DNA from: Amycolatopsis acidicola
GTDB lineage: Bacteria; Actinomycetota; Actinomycetes; Mycobacteriales; Pseudonocardiaceae
Direction: 5' to 3'
NCBI RefSeq assembly: GCF_007713735.2
Contig: NZ_VMNW02000028.1
Coordinates: 1 to 64,000, forward strand
Length of the DNA: 64,000 nt
Numbering within the stretch: the stretch's first letter is position 1; every line of letters starts with the position of its first letter. The notes under the pieces are model-generated. The model did not search any database. It was not told the origin of the DNA and saw nothing but the letters and a program-made list of their open reading frames with translations. Below are positions 8,374-17,555 of this stretch, piece after piece. A program made the position numbers and the translations under genes.

Positions 8374-9490
8374 AAACCTGCCGGACGACCGCGCTCTCCG
8401 CTCCGGGCGGCGGGACCGCGCGCTGGCACAGATGGAAGCCCACGACCTCGACGTGCTCGTGCTCGGGCGGACCGCGAACGTGCGGTACGTGACCGGGGCG
8501 AAACTGCTGTGGCTGGCCGGGACCCAGCCGTTCGGACCGGCCTGCGTCCTGGTCCGGTCCACCCGCGCGATCCACCTGCTCAGCACCTGGGACGACGGCG
8601 TGCCCGAGGACATCCCGCGCGAGAACCTGTTCGGCCTGACCTGGAACCCGATGAACACCATCACGGTTCTGCGGGGCATCGAAGGGGCCGCCGGGGCGAA
8701 ACGGGTCGGCACCGACGCGCTCTCCCCCACCTTCGCGCAGCTGCTCCCGATGGCGTTCCCCGCCGCCGAACTGGCCGACGGCGAGATCGCGATGCGCGAG
8801 GCCCGCCGGATCAAGACCGGCGAGGAACTGGACGCGATCGCGGAATCCGTGGCGGTCGCGGAAACCAGCCTCGCCAAGGCGGTCGCCGAGCTGCGGCCGG
8901 GCGTCGGCGAGAAGCAGCTCGACGGGATCCTGCTCGAAGCGGCCGCGGCCGGGGGCATCACCACGCCGGCGGTGCAGGACGCCGTGTGGATCACCAGCCG
9001 CGAGCACCAGTGGCGGCGGGTGGACAGCGATCGCACGGTCGAGGCCGGTGATCTGGTGGCCTTCACCGCCGGGGTGGTCGGGCACGGCTACATCGGCGAG
9101 GTCGGCCGCACGCATCCGGTGGGCGGCCGGATCAGCGAAGCCGCGGCGGCGCTCTACGCCCGGAATGACGCGCTGTGGCAACGACTTCTGGCGGTCTGCA
9201 AGCCCGGTGTCTCGCCCGCGAAGCTGCTGGACGCCTACGAGGAAGCGGGCGAACCACTACCCCCGATGGCTGTCGCGCGCGGGCTGGGGCTCGGGTTCGA
9301 CCCGCCGGTCGTCACCGCGGGCCTGCCCGCCACCGCGGCCGCGGAGCGGCTCGAAGCGCACAGCGTCCTCGCACTGACCGCCTACGTCTGGGAGCCCGGC
9401 GTCGGCGCGGTCTTCCGGCGGGACACCGTTGCCCTCACCGAAGACGGCCCGCGGGTGCTTTCCTCGGGCGCCCCCGTCCCCGGCGCCTGA
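8363..9490 (+). CDS. M24-fold protein lacking all metal ligands
   Basis: This 375-residue M24 homologue overlaps the preceding M24 gene by 11 bp. Aligning the two, the ligands D, D, H, E, E become T235, E246, R306, T339 and R353, while surrounding fold residues (GRT after the second ligand, SVLxL before the fourth, the final DG) are kept. It therefore cannot bind the dinuclear metal centre in the usual way. It may be a structural or regulatory partner of the active paralogue, or a metal-independent hydrolase like creatinase or EutD/DoeA. The function is open. Confidence 0.82.
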   Translation: MATENLPDDRALRSGRRDRALAQMEAHDLDVLVLGRTANVRYVTGAKLLWLAGTQPFGPACVLVRSTRAIHLLSTWDDGVPEDIPRENLFGLTWNPMNTITVLRGIEGAAGAKRVGTDALSPTFAQLLPMAFPAAELADGEIAMREARRIKTGEELDAIAESVAVAETSLAKAVAELRPGVGEKQLDGILLEAAAAGGITTPAVQDAVWITSREHQWRRVDSDRTVEAGDLVAFTAGVVGHGYIGEVGRTHPVGGRISEAAAALYARNDALWQRLLAVCKPGVSPAKLLDAYEEAGEPLPPMAVARGLGLGFDPPVVTAGLPATAAAERLEAHSVLALTAYVWEPGVGAVFRRDTVALTEDGPRVLSSGAPVPGA

Positions 9491-9515
9491 ACCCGTTCTA
9501 CCGCAAGGAGTTCCC

Positions 9516-10475
9516 GTGCCCGATCGTCCCACGCCCGAAGAGATCATCCGCTACGAGAAGGATCCGAAGACCAGGATCGCCACCATCACGCTCGACCGCC
9601 CGGACCACCTCAACGCCCCGACCGTCGGCGCCCGGCTGCGCTACGCCGAGCTGTTGCACCGCGCCAACATCGACGACGCGGTGAAGGTGCTCGTCATCCG
9701 CGGCGCGGGCAACGACCTCGGCAGCGGGGTGGACCTGCCCGAGTTCATGGAGACCTTCGGCTCCGCCGAAGACGGGCCGCGGCTGGCGGAATACGAACTG
9801 TCCGAAGAGGACGATGTCGCGCTGCCGCCGCAGGACTCCTTCCGTTACGGGGCCCAGGTTTCCCAGTGGTTCGCGAACCCGCGCTCGGGCTGCCGGACAC
9901 TGCAGGACTTCCGCAAGATCAGCATCCTGGAGGTCAAGGGGTACTGCTACGGCTGGCATTTCTACCAGGCCGCGGACGCCGACCTGGTGATCTCCTCCGA
10001 CGACGCGCTTTTCGGGCACGCCGCGTTCCGCTACGCCGGCTGGGGCCCGCGGATGTGGACCTGGGCGCAGACGATGGGGCTGCGCCGGTTCCAGGAGATG
10101 GTGTTCACCGGGCGCCCGTTCACCGCCGACGAGATGTACGACTGCGGGTTCCTGAACCGGGTGGTCCCGCGCGGCGAACTGGAGGCCGAGGTCGCCAAGT
10201 ACGCCCAAGCCTGCTCGCGCACCCGGCCGACGGACACGGTGTACCAGCAGAAGCTGTTCTTCACGATGATGAAACAGCAGCAGGGCGAGTACTTCGGCAG
10301 TATCCTCAGTGGACTGATGGAGAGCCTCGGCAACTACGTCCGGCCGGACAACGGGGATCTGGCGCTGGGCGAGGAAACTTTCGGGCGCGGGCTGAACAAT
10401 GCCGTGAAGGACAACGACTCCCAGTTCCCGCCCGACTTCCGGTTGAGCCGGTCGGGCCGCCGGAAGCCGGAGTAG
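9516..10475 (+). CDS. Enoyl-CoA hydratase/isomerase family protein
   Basis: This 319-residue crotonase-fold protein has the TLDRPDHLNA entry motif, a first oxyanion segment GAGNDLGSGVDL and a second around VKGYCYGWHFY. The GTG at 9516 lies five bases after AAGGAG and gives the start MPDRPTPEEI. It is about 55 residues longer than a minimal crotonase, with an acidic insert (residues 85-115) and a C-terminal extension. The neighbouring CoA-transferase begins 2 bp later, so this enzyme probably acts on the CoA ester made in the same pathway. Hydratase, isomerase or C-C hydrolase activity are all possible. Confidence 0.87.
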   Translation: MPDRPTPEEIIRYEKDPKTRIATITLDRPDHLNAPTVGARLRYAELLHRANIDDAVKVLVIRGAGNDLGSGVDLPEFMETFGSAEDGPRLAEYELSEEDDVALPPQDSFRYGAQVSQWFANPRSGCRTLQDFRKISILEVKGYCYGWHFYQAADADLVISSDDALFGHAAFRYAGWGPRMWTWAQTMGLRRFQEMVFTGRPFTADEMYDCGFLNRVVPRGELEAEVAKYAQACSRTRPTDTVYQQKLFFTMMKQQQGEYFGSILSGLMESLGNYVRPDNGDLALGEETFGRGLNNAVKDNDSQFPPDFRLSRSGRRKPE

Positions 10476-10477
10476 GG

Positions 10478-12880
10478 ATGGGCGCGGCGCACGAGCACCC
10501 GCTTTCCGGCTACACGGTCGTCGATCTCTCGTCCGGGATCGCGGGCGCGTACTGCACGAAGATCCTCGCCGACGGCGGTGCGAGCGTGGTCAAGGCCGAG
10601 CCACCGGAGGGCGACGACCTGCGCCGGTGGTCCGCCTCCGGCGCGGAGATCGCGGCCGGTTCGGACGGCGCGCTGTTCAGCTTTCTGGCCTGCTCCAAGC
10701 AAAGCGTGGTCGCCGACCCCGAGGACGACGACGCCGTGGAGCGCGTGCACGCCTTGCTGGCGGGGGCCGACGCCGTCGTGTGGTCGCGGGGTTCGCGGCT
10801 CGCGGAGCACCCTCGCCTGGCGCCGCAGGCGATCCGGCAGGCGCATCCGCGGCTGACCGTCACGGCGATCACCCCGTTCGGCCTCGATGGGCCGTGGCAC
10901 GACAAGCCCGCCACGGAGTTCACCCTGCAGGCGTGGTCGGGCGGGATGGTCGGCATCGGCCGCGGCGACCCCGGCCGCGCGCCGGTGCACGTCGGCGGGC
11001 AGGTCGGCGACTGGCTTTCCGGCGCCTACGCGGCGGCAGCCACGCTGACGTCGCGGATGCAGTCCCTGCGCACGGGACGGGGCAGGCTGATCGACCTCTC
11101 GATGCTGGAAGTGCACATCCTGACGCTGACGTACTACCCGGTCACGTTCCACGAGCTGCTCGGCAGGCCGTTCCGCTCGGTGCGCTCGCTGTTCGTTCCG
11201 GGGGTGGCGACGGCGAAGGACGGGCTGGTGGCGATCGGGTGCGCGACCGGGCAGCAGTGGTCGGACCTGTGCGCGATGGTCGGGCATCCGGAGTGGATCG
11301 ACCCGGACAAGCCGATCTCGATCATGGAGACCGCGGCGAAGGTCGCGCCGGAGCTGTACGCCTGGGTCCGCGAGCGCACCGTCGCCGAGGTGCGTGAGCT
11401 GGCGTCGTCGTTCCGCATCCCCAACGCGCCGGTCAGCCATGGGGCGAACATCGCCGGGATGGACCATTTCGCGGAGCGGAAGATGTTCCGGCCCAACCCG
11501 CGCGACGGGTTCCTGCAGCCGGATTTCCCGTACCGGCTGAGCCCGGCGGTGTTGCGCGAGCCGGAACCGGCGCCGCGACTCGGCGAGCACGTCGTCGAGC
11601 CGAAACCCCGGCAGGACAAGGAAAGTAGCGCGGACTCGGGCTTGCCGTTCGCCGGGCTGCGGGTACTGGACATGACGGCGTTCTGGGCCGGGCCCTCGGG
11701 CACGCACCTCCTGGCGATGCTCGGCGCCGAGGTCATCCACCTGGAGTCCTCGACGCGCCCGGACGGTACGCGGATGATCGCCGGGATCCCGTTCACCGAG
11801 CCCCAGTGGTGGGAACAGTCGCCGATCTTCGCCGCGCTCAACACCAACAAGAAGAGCGTCACGCTGAACTTCCAGACCGAACGCGGGCTCGCACTGGTGT
11901 GCGACCTCATCGCCGGCTGCGACGTGGTAGTGGAGAACTACACGCCGCGCGTGCTCGACCAGATCGGGCTGGACTACGAGGCGATCAAGGCCATCCGGCC
12001 GGACGCGATCATGGTGCGGATGCCCGGGTTCGGGCTCGACGGCCCGTGGCGCGACGCGGCCGCTTTCGCTTACGTCATCGAGGATGCGTCGGGCCTGACC
12101 TGGCTGACCGGGCATCCCGACCAGAACCCCGTCGAGCCCTACACGCTCGGCGACCCGAACGCGGGCCTGCACGCGCTCAACGGGCTCCTGCTCGCGCTCG
12201 AACACCGGCGGAAGACCGGCGAGGGGATGCTGGTGGAGTCGGCGATGGTCGATGCGGCGGTCAACATCGCGGCGGAGCAGGTGATCGAGCATTCCGCGTA
12301 CGGCGCGCTGCTGAGCCGGGACGGCAACCACGGCCCCGTTTCGGCGCCACAGAACGTGTACCGGACGGCCGAGCAAGACGAGTACGGCGGCCGGGATTCG
12401 TGGGTCGCGATCGCCGTCAGCACCGATGAACAGTGGCGGGCGCTCGCCGCCGTGGTCGGGAAACCGGACTGGGCGGCGGATCCGACACTGTCGGATGCCG
12501 CGGGCCGCCGGGCGCGGCAGGGCGAGATCGACGAGCACCTCGCGCAGTGGTGCCTGCAGCGGACGGGCGACGAGGTGGTCGACCGGTTGTGGCCCGCGGG
12601 TGTTCCGGTCGCGAAGGTACTGAACCCGCATCGCCAACCGGAAATCCCGCAGCTGGACGCGCGGGGGTTCTGGGAGACCGTGACGCATCCGGTCGCCGGG
12701 AAGGGGCGGTACAGCACGCTGCCCATGCGGTTCTCGGACTCGGCGGAGCCCGCGCACCGCAGGCACGCGCCGCTGCTCGGCGAGCACAACACCGAGGTGC
12801 TCACCGGGCTCGGGCTGACCGAGGAGGAGATCGCCTCGCTGGCCGAGGAAGGGGTGATCGGTGAGCACCCCGCCTGGTGA
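10478..12880 (+). CDS. Double-domain family III (CaiB/BaiF) CoA-transferase
   Basis: This 800-residue protein contains two full CaiB/BaiF domains (about 8-370 and 385-800), twice the normal length. Both open with the family start (GYTVVDLSS and GLRVLDMTAFWAGPSG). The catalytic aspartate that forms the aspartyl-CoA intermediate is D206 in domain 1 (IDLSMLE). In domain 2 the same place is E587 (VESAMVDA). Family III enzymes move CoA between acids. The two halves of the usual interlocked dimer are thus linked in one chain and may be non-equivalent. It is followed by a small protein and an acyl-CoA ligase in the same operon. Confidence 0.9.
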   Translation: MGAAHEHPLSGYTVVDLSSGIAGAYCTKILADGGASVVKAEPPEGDDLRRWSASGAEIAAGSDGALFSFLACSKQSVVADPEDDDAVERVHALLAGADAVVWSRGSRLAEHPRLAPQAIRQAHPRLTVTAITPFGLDGPWHDKPATEFTLQAWSGGMVGIGRGDPGRAPVHVGGQVGDWLSGAYAAAATLTSRMQSLRTGRGRLIDLSMLEVHILTLTYYPVTFHELLGRPFRSVRSLFVPGVATAKDGLVAIGCATGQQWSDLCAMVGHPEWIDPDKPISIMETAAKVAPELYAWVRERTVAEVRELASSFRIPNAPVSHGANIAGMDHFAERKMFRPNPRDGFLQPDFPYRLSPAVLREPEPAPRLGEHVVEPKPRQDKESSADSGLPFAGLRVLDMTAFWAGPSGTHLLAMLGAEVIHLESSTRPDGTRMIAGIPFTEPQWWEQSPIFAALNTNKKSVTLNFQTERGLALVCDLIAGCDVVVENYTPRVLDQIGLDYEAIKAIRPDAIMVRMPGFGLDGPWRDAAAFAYVIEDASGLTWLTGHPDQNPVEPYTLGDPNAGLHALNGLLLALEHRRKTGEGMLVESAMVDAAVNIAAEQVIEHSAYGALLSRDGNHGPVSAPQNVYRTAEQDEYGGRDSWVAIAVSTDEQWRALAAVVGKPDWAADPTLSDAAGRRARQGEIDEHLAQWCLQRTGDEVVDRLWPAGVPVAKVLNPHRQPEIPQLDARGFWETVTHPVAGKGRYSTLPMRFSDSAEPAHRRHAPLLGEHNTEVLTGLGLTEEEIASLAEEGVIGEHPAW

Positions 12881-12903
12881 CGCCGACGGAAAGGACTCGG
12901 AGC

Positions 12904-13215
12904 ATGGAGCCGAAGACCGGGACGACGCTGCGGAGCACCGTGGACGAAACGACCGTGGTGGTCGTGCGCTGGTCCGCCGGTGCCGCGCCGGTGACCTGCG
13001 GTGGCGCGCCGATGGTGGAGAAGGCCTTTTACGACAGCGCCTCGCGGGGCGCGCTGGACCCGGCGCAGGCGGCCGGGACGAAGCTGGGAAAAAGGTACAC
13101 CGATCCGGAGGGCTCCGTGGAGTTGTTGTGCACCAAGCAAGGGCAGGGGTCGCTCGCGCTGGGCGGCGTCCCGCTGGAGATCAAGACCGCCAAGCCGCTG
13201 CCCGCTTCGGACTGA
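12904..13215 (+). CDS. Small conserved protein next to acyl-CoA ligase, function unknown
   Basis: This 103-residue soluble protein has patches that look conserved: TVVVVRWSAG, CGGAPM, LGKRY and LLCTKQGQGSLALGG. Two cysteines (in TCGGAP and LLCTK) could bind a metal or be redox active. I know similar small proteins beside actinobacterial acyl-CoA synthetase genes but no function for them. The ATG at 12904 has AAAGGA about nine bases upstream; a GTG at 12877 overlapping the previous stop is an alternative start. The acyl-CoA ligase begins 4 bp after its stop, so it may assist that enzyme or the CoA-transferase. Confidence 0.75.
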   Translation: MEPKTGTTLRSTVDETTVVVVRWSAGAAPVTCGGAPMVEKAFYDSASRGALDPAQAAGTKLGKRYTDPEGSVELLCTKQGQGSLALGGVPLEIKTAKPLPASD

Positions 13216-13219
13216 CGCC

Positions 13220-14680
13220 ATGAACCTCACGACTCTGCTGGACATGGCCGTCGACGCCGACGAGGAGCGCGCCGCGCTGGCCACCCCCGCCGGGGCCTTG
13301 TCGGTCAAGAAGTTCCGCACGGTGTCCCGCCACGGCGCCGCGATGCTGATGCAGACCGGGGCGTCCGCGCTGGTCCACCTCGCCGAGAACGGGCCGGCCT
13401 TCCCGGTCGCGCTGTTCGCGGCGGCCATCGCGGGCGTGCCGTTCGTGCCCCTCAACTACCGCCTGGGCGCCGAGCAGCTCAGCGCGTTGCTGGCCGAACA
13501 TCCGCGCGCGTACGTGATCGCCGACGAGCAGCACACGGCCGTCGCCGAGAGCACGGCCGTGCGCGTACAGACGCCGGACGTGTGGTTCGAGAACACGATC
13601 TCGACGATCATGCCGGGCCGCCCGGTGACCGAACCGGCGCCGGACGACCCGGCGGTGATCATCTACACCAGCGGCACCACCTCGGCGCCGAAGCCCGTGG
13701 TGCTGCGGCACGCGAACCTCGTCTCTTACGTCATCGGCACGGTGGAGTTCGGGAGCGCGGGCCCGGACGAAGCTTCCTTGATCTGCGTGCCGCCGTACCA
13801 CATCGCGGCAGTGTCCAATGTGGTCACCAACCTCTACGCCGGGCGGCGGCTGGTGCTGCTGGGCGCCTTCTCCCCCGCCGCGTGGCTGGACGCGGTGCGG
13901 CGCGAACGGGTCACGAACGCGATGGTGGTGCCGACGATCCTCGCGCGCATCATGGCGGACGACACCGTGGACCGTTCGGTGCCGAGCCTGCGCACGCTCG
14001 CCTACGGCGGTGCCCCGATGCCGCCGCGCGTGATCGAACGCGCGCTGCGCGAGTGGCCGCGGGTGGGGTTCGTGAACGCCTACGGCCTGACCGAGACCAG
14101 CTCGACCGTCGCCGTGCTGGGCCCTGAGGAACACCGAAAGGCGTTCGCCGCAACGGATCCCGAGGAGCGCGCCCGGCTGCACTCGGTGGGCACGCCCATT
14201 CCCGGGGTGGAGGTGGAGATCCGCGACATCGACGGGAGCCGGCTCTCCGCGGGGCTTTCCGGACGGATCTGGGTTCGCGGCGAGCAGGTCTCCTCGGACG
14301 GCTGGTTCGACACCCGCGACCTCGGGCGTCTCGACGGCGACGGGTTCCTGTTCGTCGAAGGACGGGAGGACGACACGATCATCAGGGGCGCCGAGAACAT
14401 CGCGCCCGCCGAGATCGAGGACGTCCTGCTCCGCCTCGACGGCGTGGCCGACGCGGTGGTGGTCGGCGTCCCCGATGACGAATGGGGCCACCGGATCGCG
14501 GCCGTGGTCACGCCGGAACCGGGCGCGGCGCTCGATCCGGAGCAGCTTCGCGAGGCAGTCCGCACCACGCTGCGCGGCTCCAAGACCCCGGACCGCGTAG
14601 TGGTCTGGGACGAGTTGCCCCGCACCGACACGGGCAAGATCCGCCGGCGCGATGTCGTGACCGCGCTCGGGCAAGGGTGA
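13220..14680 (+). CDS. AMP-dependent acyl-CoA ligase
   Basis: This 486-residue ANL-superfamily enzyme has the phosphate-binding loop YTSGTTSAPK, the NAYGLTETS motif, the hinge-region DTRDLG and the C-terminal catalytic lysine in TDTGKIRRRD. It activates a carboxylic acid to acyl-AMP and then acyl-CoA. It ends the rightward catabolic operon, directly after the small conserved protein. With the CoA-transferase upstream the cluster has two independent ways of forming the CoA ester. Substrate specificity cannot be read from the sequence. Confidence 0.9.
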   Translation: MNLTTLLDMAVDADEERAALATPAGALSVKKFRTVSRHGAAMLMQTGASALVHLAENGPAFPVALFAAAIAGVPFVPLNYRLGAEQLSALLAEHPRAYVIADEQHTAVAESTAVRVQTPDVWFENTISTIMPGRPVTEPAPDDPAVIIYTSGTTSAPKPVVLRHANLVSYVIGTVEFGSAGPDEASLICVPPYHIAAVSNVVTNLYAGRRLVLLGAFSPAAWLDAVRRERVTNAMVVPTILARIMADDTVDRSVPSLRTLAYGGAPMPPRVIERALREWPRVGFVNAYGLTETSSTVAVLGPEEHRKAFAATDPEERARLHSVGTPIPGVEVEIRDIDGSRLSAGLSGRIWVRGEQVSSDGWFDTRDLGRLDGDGFLFVEGREDDTIIRGAENIAPAEIEDVLLRLDGVADAVVVGVPDDEWGHRIAAVVTPEPGAALDPEQLREAVRTTLRGSKTPDRVVVWDELPRTDTGKIRRRDVVTALGQG

Positions 14681-14734
14681 CGGCCCACGCCGCGGCGGCC
14701 ACGAGCTGAGCGCCACGAGGTCCACAGTGGACCG

Positions 14735-15625
14735 TCAGCGGACTGCCTTGAGCGGGGGTCGCTGGGCCTCCGCGGCGACGGCCGTCGCCACTCGGACGAA
14801 CGCGGCAACCGCCTGCGAACGCGAGATCCGCGGCCACGCCACCACGAGCGCCGACGGCTCCACATCCCGCACCTCGCGGAACACGACGCCGGGCCTAGAA
14901 TGCCGCCGCGCCACCGAAACGGGCGCGTACCAGACCACACTCCCCAACTCCACCATCGTGAACAGCTGCGCGAAATCCCGGTGCGGCAAGGGAATTCCGG
15001 GCGGCGGCAGCTGGTCTCCCCCGAGCTCGGCGGGCATCCCGTCCGGGAGCGTGCGGCCGGCGAGGTCCGCGAGGCTCAGTGAAGGCCGATCGGCCAGCGG
15101 GTCCGACGCGGCGAGCGCCACCAGCCGCGGCTCGGTCAGGAGCGGTTCGCTGTCCAGGCCCTGATCGTCGAACGGCGTCGGCAGGATCGCGACGTCGGCG
15201 CGGCCGTCCAGCAGCGCGGGCACCTGCTCGCCGCGCCCGCCCATCTGCACCTCGACCGGCAGCGCAGCCTCCTCACGCCGGTACGCGGCAAGGATTTCCG
15301 GCAGCAGACCCGCGTCGTAGTCGGCCTTCAGCGCAAGCCGGAGGGTCGGCTCCGCGCGCCCCGCGTGCCGGGCCCGCTCCCCCGCCGCCGTGACAGCCTG
15401 CAGCGCCGTCTTCGCGTCGCGCAGCAGCACCTCCCCGGCCGGGGTGAGCGCGACCTGACGGGTGGTGCGTTCGAGCAACTGCACGCCCAGCTGCCGCTCC
15501 AGCTCACGGATCGCCCGCGACAGCGGCGGCTGCGCCATGCCCAGCCGCTCGGCCGCGCGCCCGAAATGCAGCTCTTCGGCGACGGCCACGAAATAGCGCA
15601 GCTGCCGGGTCTCCAGGTCGTTCAT
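14735..15625 (-). CDS. LysR-family transcriptional regulator
   Basis: The 296-residue protein has a typical LysR N-terminus (LRYFVAVAEELHFGRAAERL, then SRAIRELERQLGVQLLERT) and an effector-binding domain with the DVAILPTP motif. It is divergent from the NmrA-family gene at 15754, separated by 128 bp, which is the classic arrangement for LysR control of an adjacent oxidoreductase. The stop is convergent with the acyl-CoA ligase at 14680. No inducer can be predicted. Confidence 0.93.
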   Translation of the reverse strand: MNDLETRQLRYFVAVAEELHFGRAAERLGMAQPPLSRAIRELERQLGVQLLERTTRQVALTPAGEVLLRDAKTALQAVTAAGERARHAGRAEPTLRLALKADYDAGLLPEILAAYRREEAALPVEVQMGGRGEQVPALLDGRADVAILPTPFDDQGLDSEPLLTEPRLVALAASDPLADRPSLSLADLAGRTLPDGMPAELGGDQLPPPGIPLPHRDFAQLFTMVELGSVVWYAPVSVARRHSRPGVVFREVRDVEPSALVVAWPRISRSQAVAAFVRVATAVAAEAQRPPLKAVR

Positions 15626-15753
15626 ATCCCCAGGGTATCAATTCCGCCCGCATCGGTCCTTCAGGTTCGCGCCGACCCCGGGTTGACTGGATCTCGCGGC
15701 CGGCCACGGAGTCCGGCGCTTTCCCTTACACCCCATGCAATTTTGGAGTCGCG

Positions 15754-16641
15754 ATGATCGTCGTCACCACCCCGACGGGCACCATCGGCCGTCAGGTCGC
15801 GGACACCTTGCTCGACCGGGGCGCCCCGGTCCGGGTGATCGTCCGCGACCCGGCGCGCCTGAGCGCCCGCATCCGCGAGCAGGCCGAGGTGGTCCAGGGC
15901 TCGCATGCCGACGCCGACGTGCTGGCGAAGGCCTTCGCCGGTGCCGACGCGGTGTTCTGGCTCGTGCCGCCGAACCCGCACGCCGACAGCCTCGAAGCCG
16001 TGTACTCGGGCTTCAGCCGCGCGGCGTGCGAAGCGTTCGTGACGGAGGGCGTCGGCCGGGTCGTCGGCGTGTCGGCGCTGGGCCGCGGCACCGCCGTCGC
16101 CGGACATGCCGGGCACGTCACGGCTTCGCTGAAGCTGGACGACCAGATCGCGGCGACCGGCGTGCCGTACCGGGCGCTCGTGATGCCGTCGTTCATGGAC
16201 AACCTCCTCGGACAGGCCGGCGCGATCAAGGCACAGGGCCTGTTCTTCGGCACGATCTCCCCCGGCCGGAAACTGCCCACGGCCGCGACCCGCGACATCG
16301 CCGCCGCCGCGGTGAAGCTGCTGCTGGACGACTCCTGGACCGGGCACGGCGAGGTCCCCGCGCTGGGCCCGGAGGACCTTTCGCACGACGACCTCGCGCG
16401 GATCATGACCGAGGTGCTCGGGAAATCCGTGCGGTACCAGCAGATCCCGCTCGCGGACCTCCGCGCGGGCATGCTCGCCGATGGCCGGTCGCAGGCGATC
16501 GCGCAGGGCATGGCCGACATGTCGGACGCCAAGGACAACGGCCTCGACAACGGCGTGGCCCGCACCCCGGAGACCAGCACGCCCACGAGTTTCCGCACCT
16601 GGTGCGAGGAGGTGCTCAAGCCCGCCGTCGAAGCCGCTTGA
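15754..16641 (+). CDS. NmrA-like NAD(P)-binding protein
   Basis: This 295-residue atypical SDR has the N-terminal TPTGTIGRQV dinucleotide motif followed by VIVRDPARL, and it lacks the canonical YxxxK active site. Members include NmrA regulators and quinone or flavin reductases such as QorB. A GGAG ribosome site lies six bases before the ATG. It is divergent from a LysR gene that probably controls it in response to electrophilic or redox stress. It could act as an NADPH:quinone oxidoreductase or as a redox sensor. Confidence 0.85.
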   Translation: MIVVTTPTGTIGRQVADTLLDRGAPVRVIVRDPARLSARIREQAEVVQGSHADADVLAKAFAGADAVFWLVPPNPHADSLEAVYSGFSRAACEAFVTEGVGRVVGVSALGRGTAVAGHAGHVTASLKLDDQIAATGVPYRALVMPSFMDNLLGQAGAIKAQGLFFGTISPGRKLPTAATRDIAAAAVKLLLDDSWTGHGEVPALGPEDLSHDDLARIMTEVLGKSVRYQQIPLADLRAGMLADGRSQAIAQGMADMSDAKDNGLDNGVARTPETSTPTSFRTWCEEVLKPAVEAA

Positions 16642-16671
16642 CGTATTCCCATATCGGCATACGATGACGGG

Positions 16672-17016
16672 GTGGCACGAGCAGCGACGACGGCCGACGC
16701 GTTCAACGCCGTGGCCGAGCCCCGGCGCCGGCAGATCCTCGACGTGCTCGCCGCGGGCGAGCGCCCGGTGAACGAGCTGGTGGACCAACTCGGGCTGACG
16801 CAGCCGCAGGTGTCCAAGCACCTGCGGGTGCTGCGCGACGTCGGCGCGGTGGACGTGCGGGACGACGGGCGCCGACGGCTGTACCGGCTGAATGGCAAGG
16901 CGCTCAAGCCGATCCACGACTGGGTCAAGCAGTACGAGCGCACGTGGTCCGAGCGTTTCGACGCGCTCGACACCGTGCTGGCGGAACTCCAGGAGGAGCA
17001 GCGAGATGGCGAGTAG
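16672..17016 (+). CDS. ArsR-family winged-helix regulator
   Basis: This 114-residue ArsR/SmtB-fold protein has a clear winged helix (PRRRQILDVL, VNELVDQLGLTQPQVSKHLRVL) and no cysteine metal site, so it is of the non-metal type. The GTG start sits 30 bp after the NmrA-like gene. It overlaps the downstream AHSA1-domain gene by 11 bp. ArsR/SRPBCC pairs of this kind are common in actinobacteria; the regulator usually represses its own operon. Confidence 0.92.
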   Translation: MARAATTADAFNAVAEPRRRQILDVLAAGERPVNELVDQLGLTQPQVSKHLRVLRDVGAVDVRDDGRRRLYRLNGKALKPIHDWVKQYERTWSERFDALDTVLAELQEEQRDGE

Positions 17017-17500
17017 CGGAACCGCGAAGATCACCCTGCCCGCGGACGACCAGATCCTGATCACGCGCGAGTTCGCCGCGCCGAGACGGCTGGTGTACCG
17101 CGCGTGGACCACGCCGGAGCTGGTCAAACGGTGGTGGGGCGGGCACCGGGGCACGGTGACGAGCGTCGAGATCGATCTGCGGGTCGGCGGCCGGTGGCGG
17201 TACGTGCTGGCCGCCGGCCACGGGCAGGAGGTCGCTTTCCATGGCGAGTACCGGGAAATCGCCGAGGCCGAGCGGATCGTGAACACCGAGGTGTTCGAGA
17301 TGCCCGGCGCCCCGGAGTCCGACGAGGGCGCGCCCGTCGTCACCACCACCTTCACCGAGCACGACGGCCGCACCACCGTCGCCATGCTGTCCGAGTGCGG
17401 GAGCAGGGAGCTGCGGGACGGCATCCTGGAGTCCGGGATGGAAACCGGGATGCAGGAGCAGTTCGACCTGCTCGAGGAACTCGCGCAATCCTTGCGGTGA
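17006..17500 (+). CDS. SRPBCC/AHSA1-domain protein
   Basis: This 164-residue protein has the AHSA1/START-like helix-grip fold: the entry strand ITREFAAPRRLVYRAWTTPE, then KRWWGG, and the ending GMETGMQEQFDLLEELA. These proteins bind small hydrophobic ligands; a few act as Hsp90 co-chaperone-like factors or antitoxin-like partners. It is translationally coupled to the ArsR gene, with the ATG at 17006 behind AGGAGGAG inside the upstream coding end. It may be the ligand sensor or the target function of that regulator. Confidence 0.88.
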   Translation: MASSGTAKITLPADDQILITREFAAPRRLVYRAWTTPELVKRWWGGHRGTVTSVEIDLRVGGRWRYVLAAGHGQEVAFHGEYREIAEAERIVNTEVFEMPGAPESDEGAPVVTTTFTEHDGRTTVAMLSECGSRELRDGILESGMETGMQEQFDLLEELAQSLR

Positions 17501-17555
17501 CAGGGTTTTCGCCCTCGGTGAAAGCAGCTGCGCGGCACCGGCCGCGGACCGTAGT

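Noticed and set aside
10334-12868. 844-aa ORF opposite the CoA-transferase
   Set aside because: It is an antisense shadow; the forward frame has two complete CaiB domains and good third-position G/C.
15626-15753. A sigma-70 type promoter with TTGACT at 15683 in the LysR/NmrA gap
   Set aside because: There is no convincing -10 hexamer at 17 or 18 bp, so I do not report a promoter.
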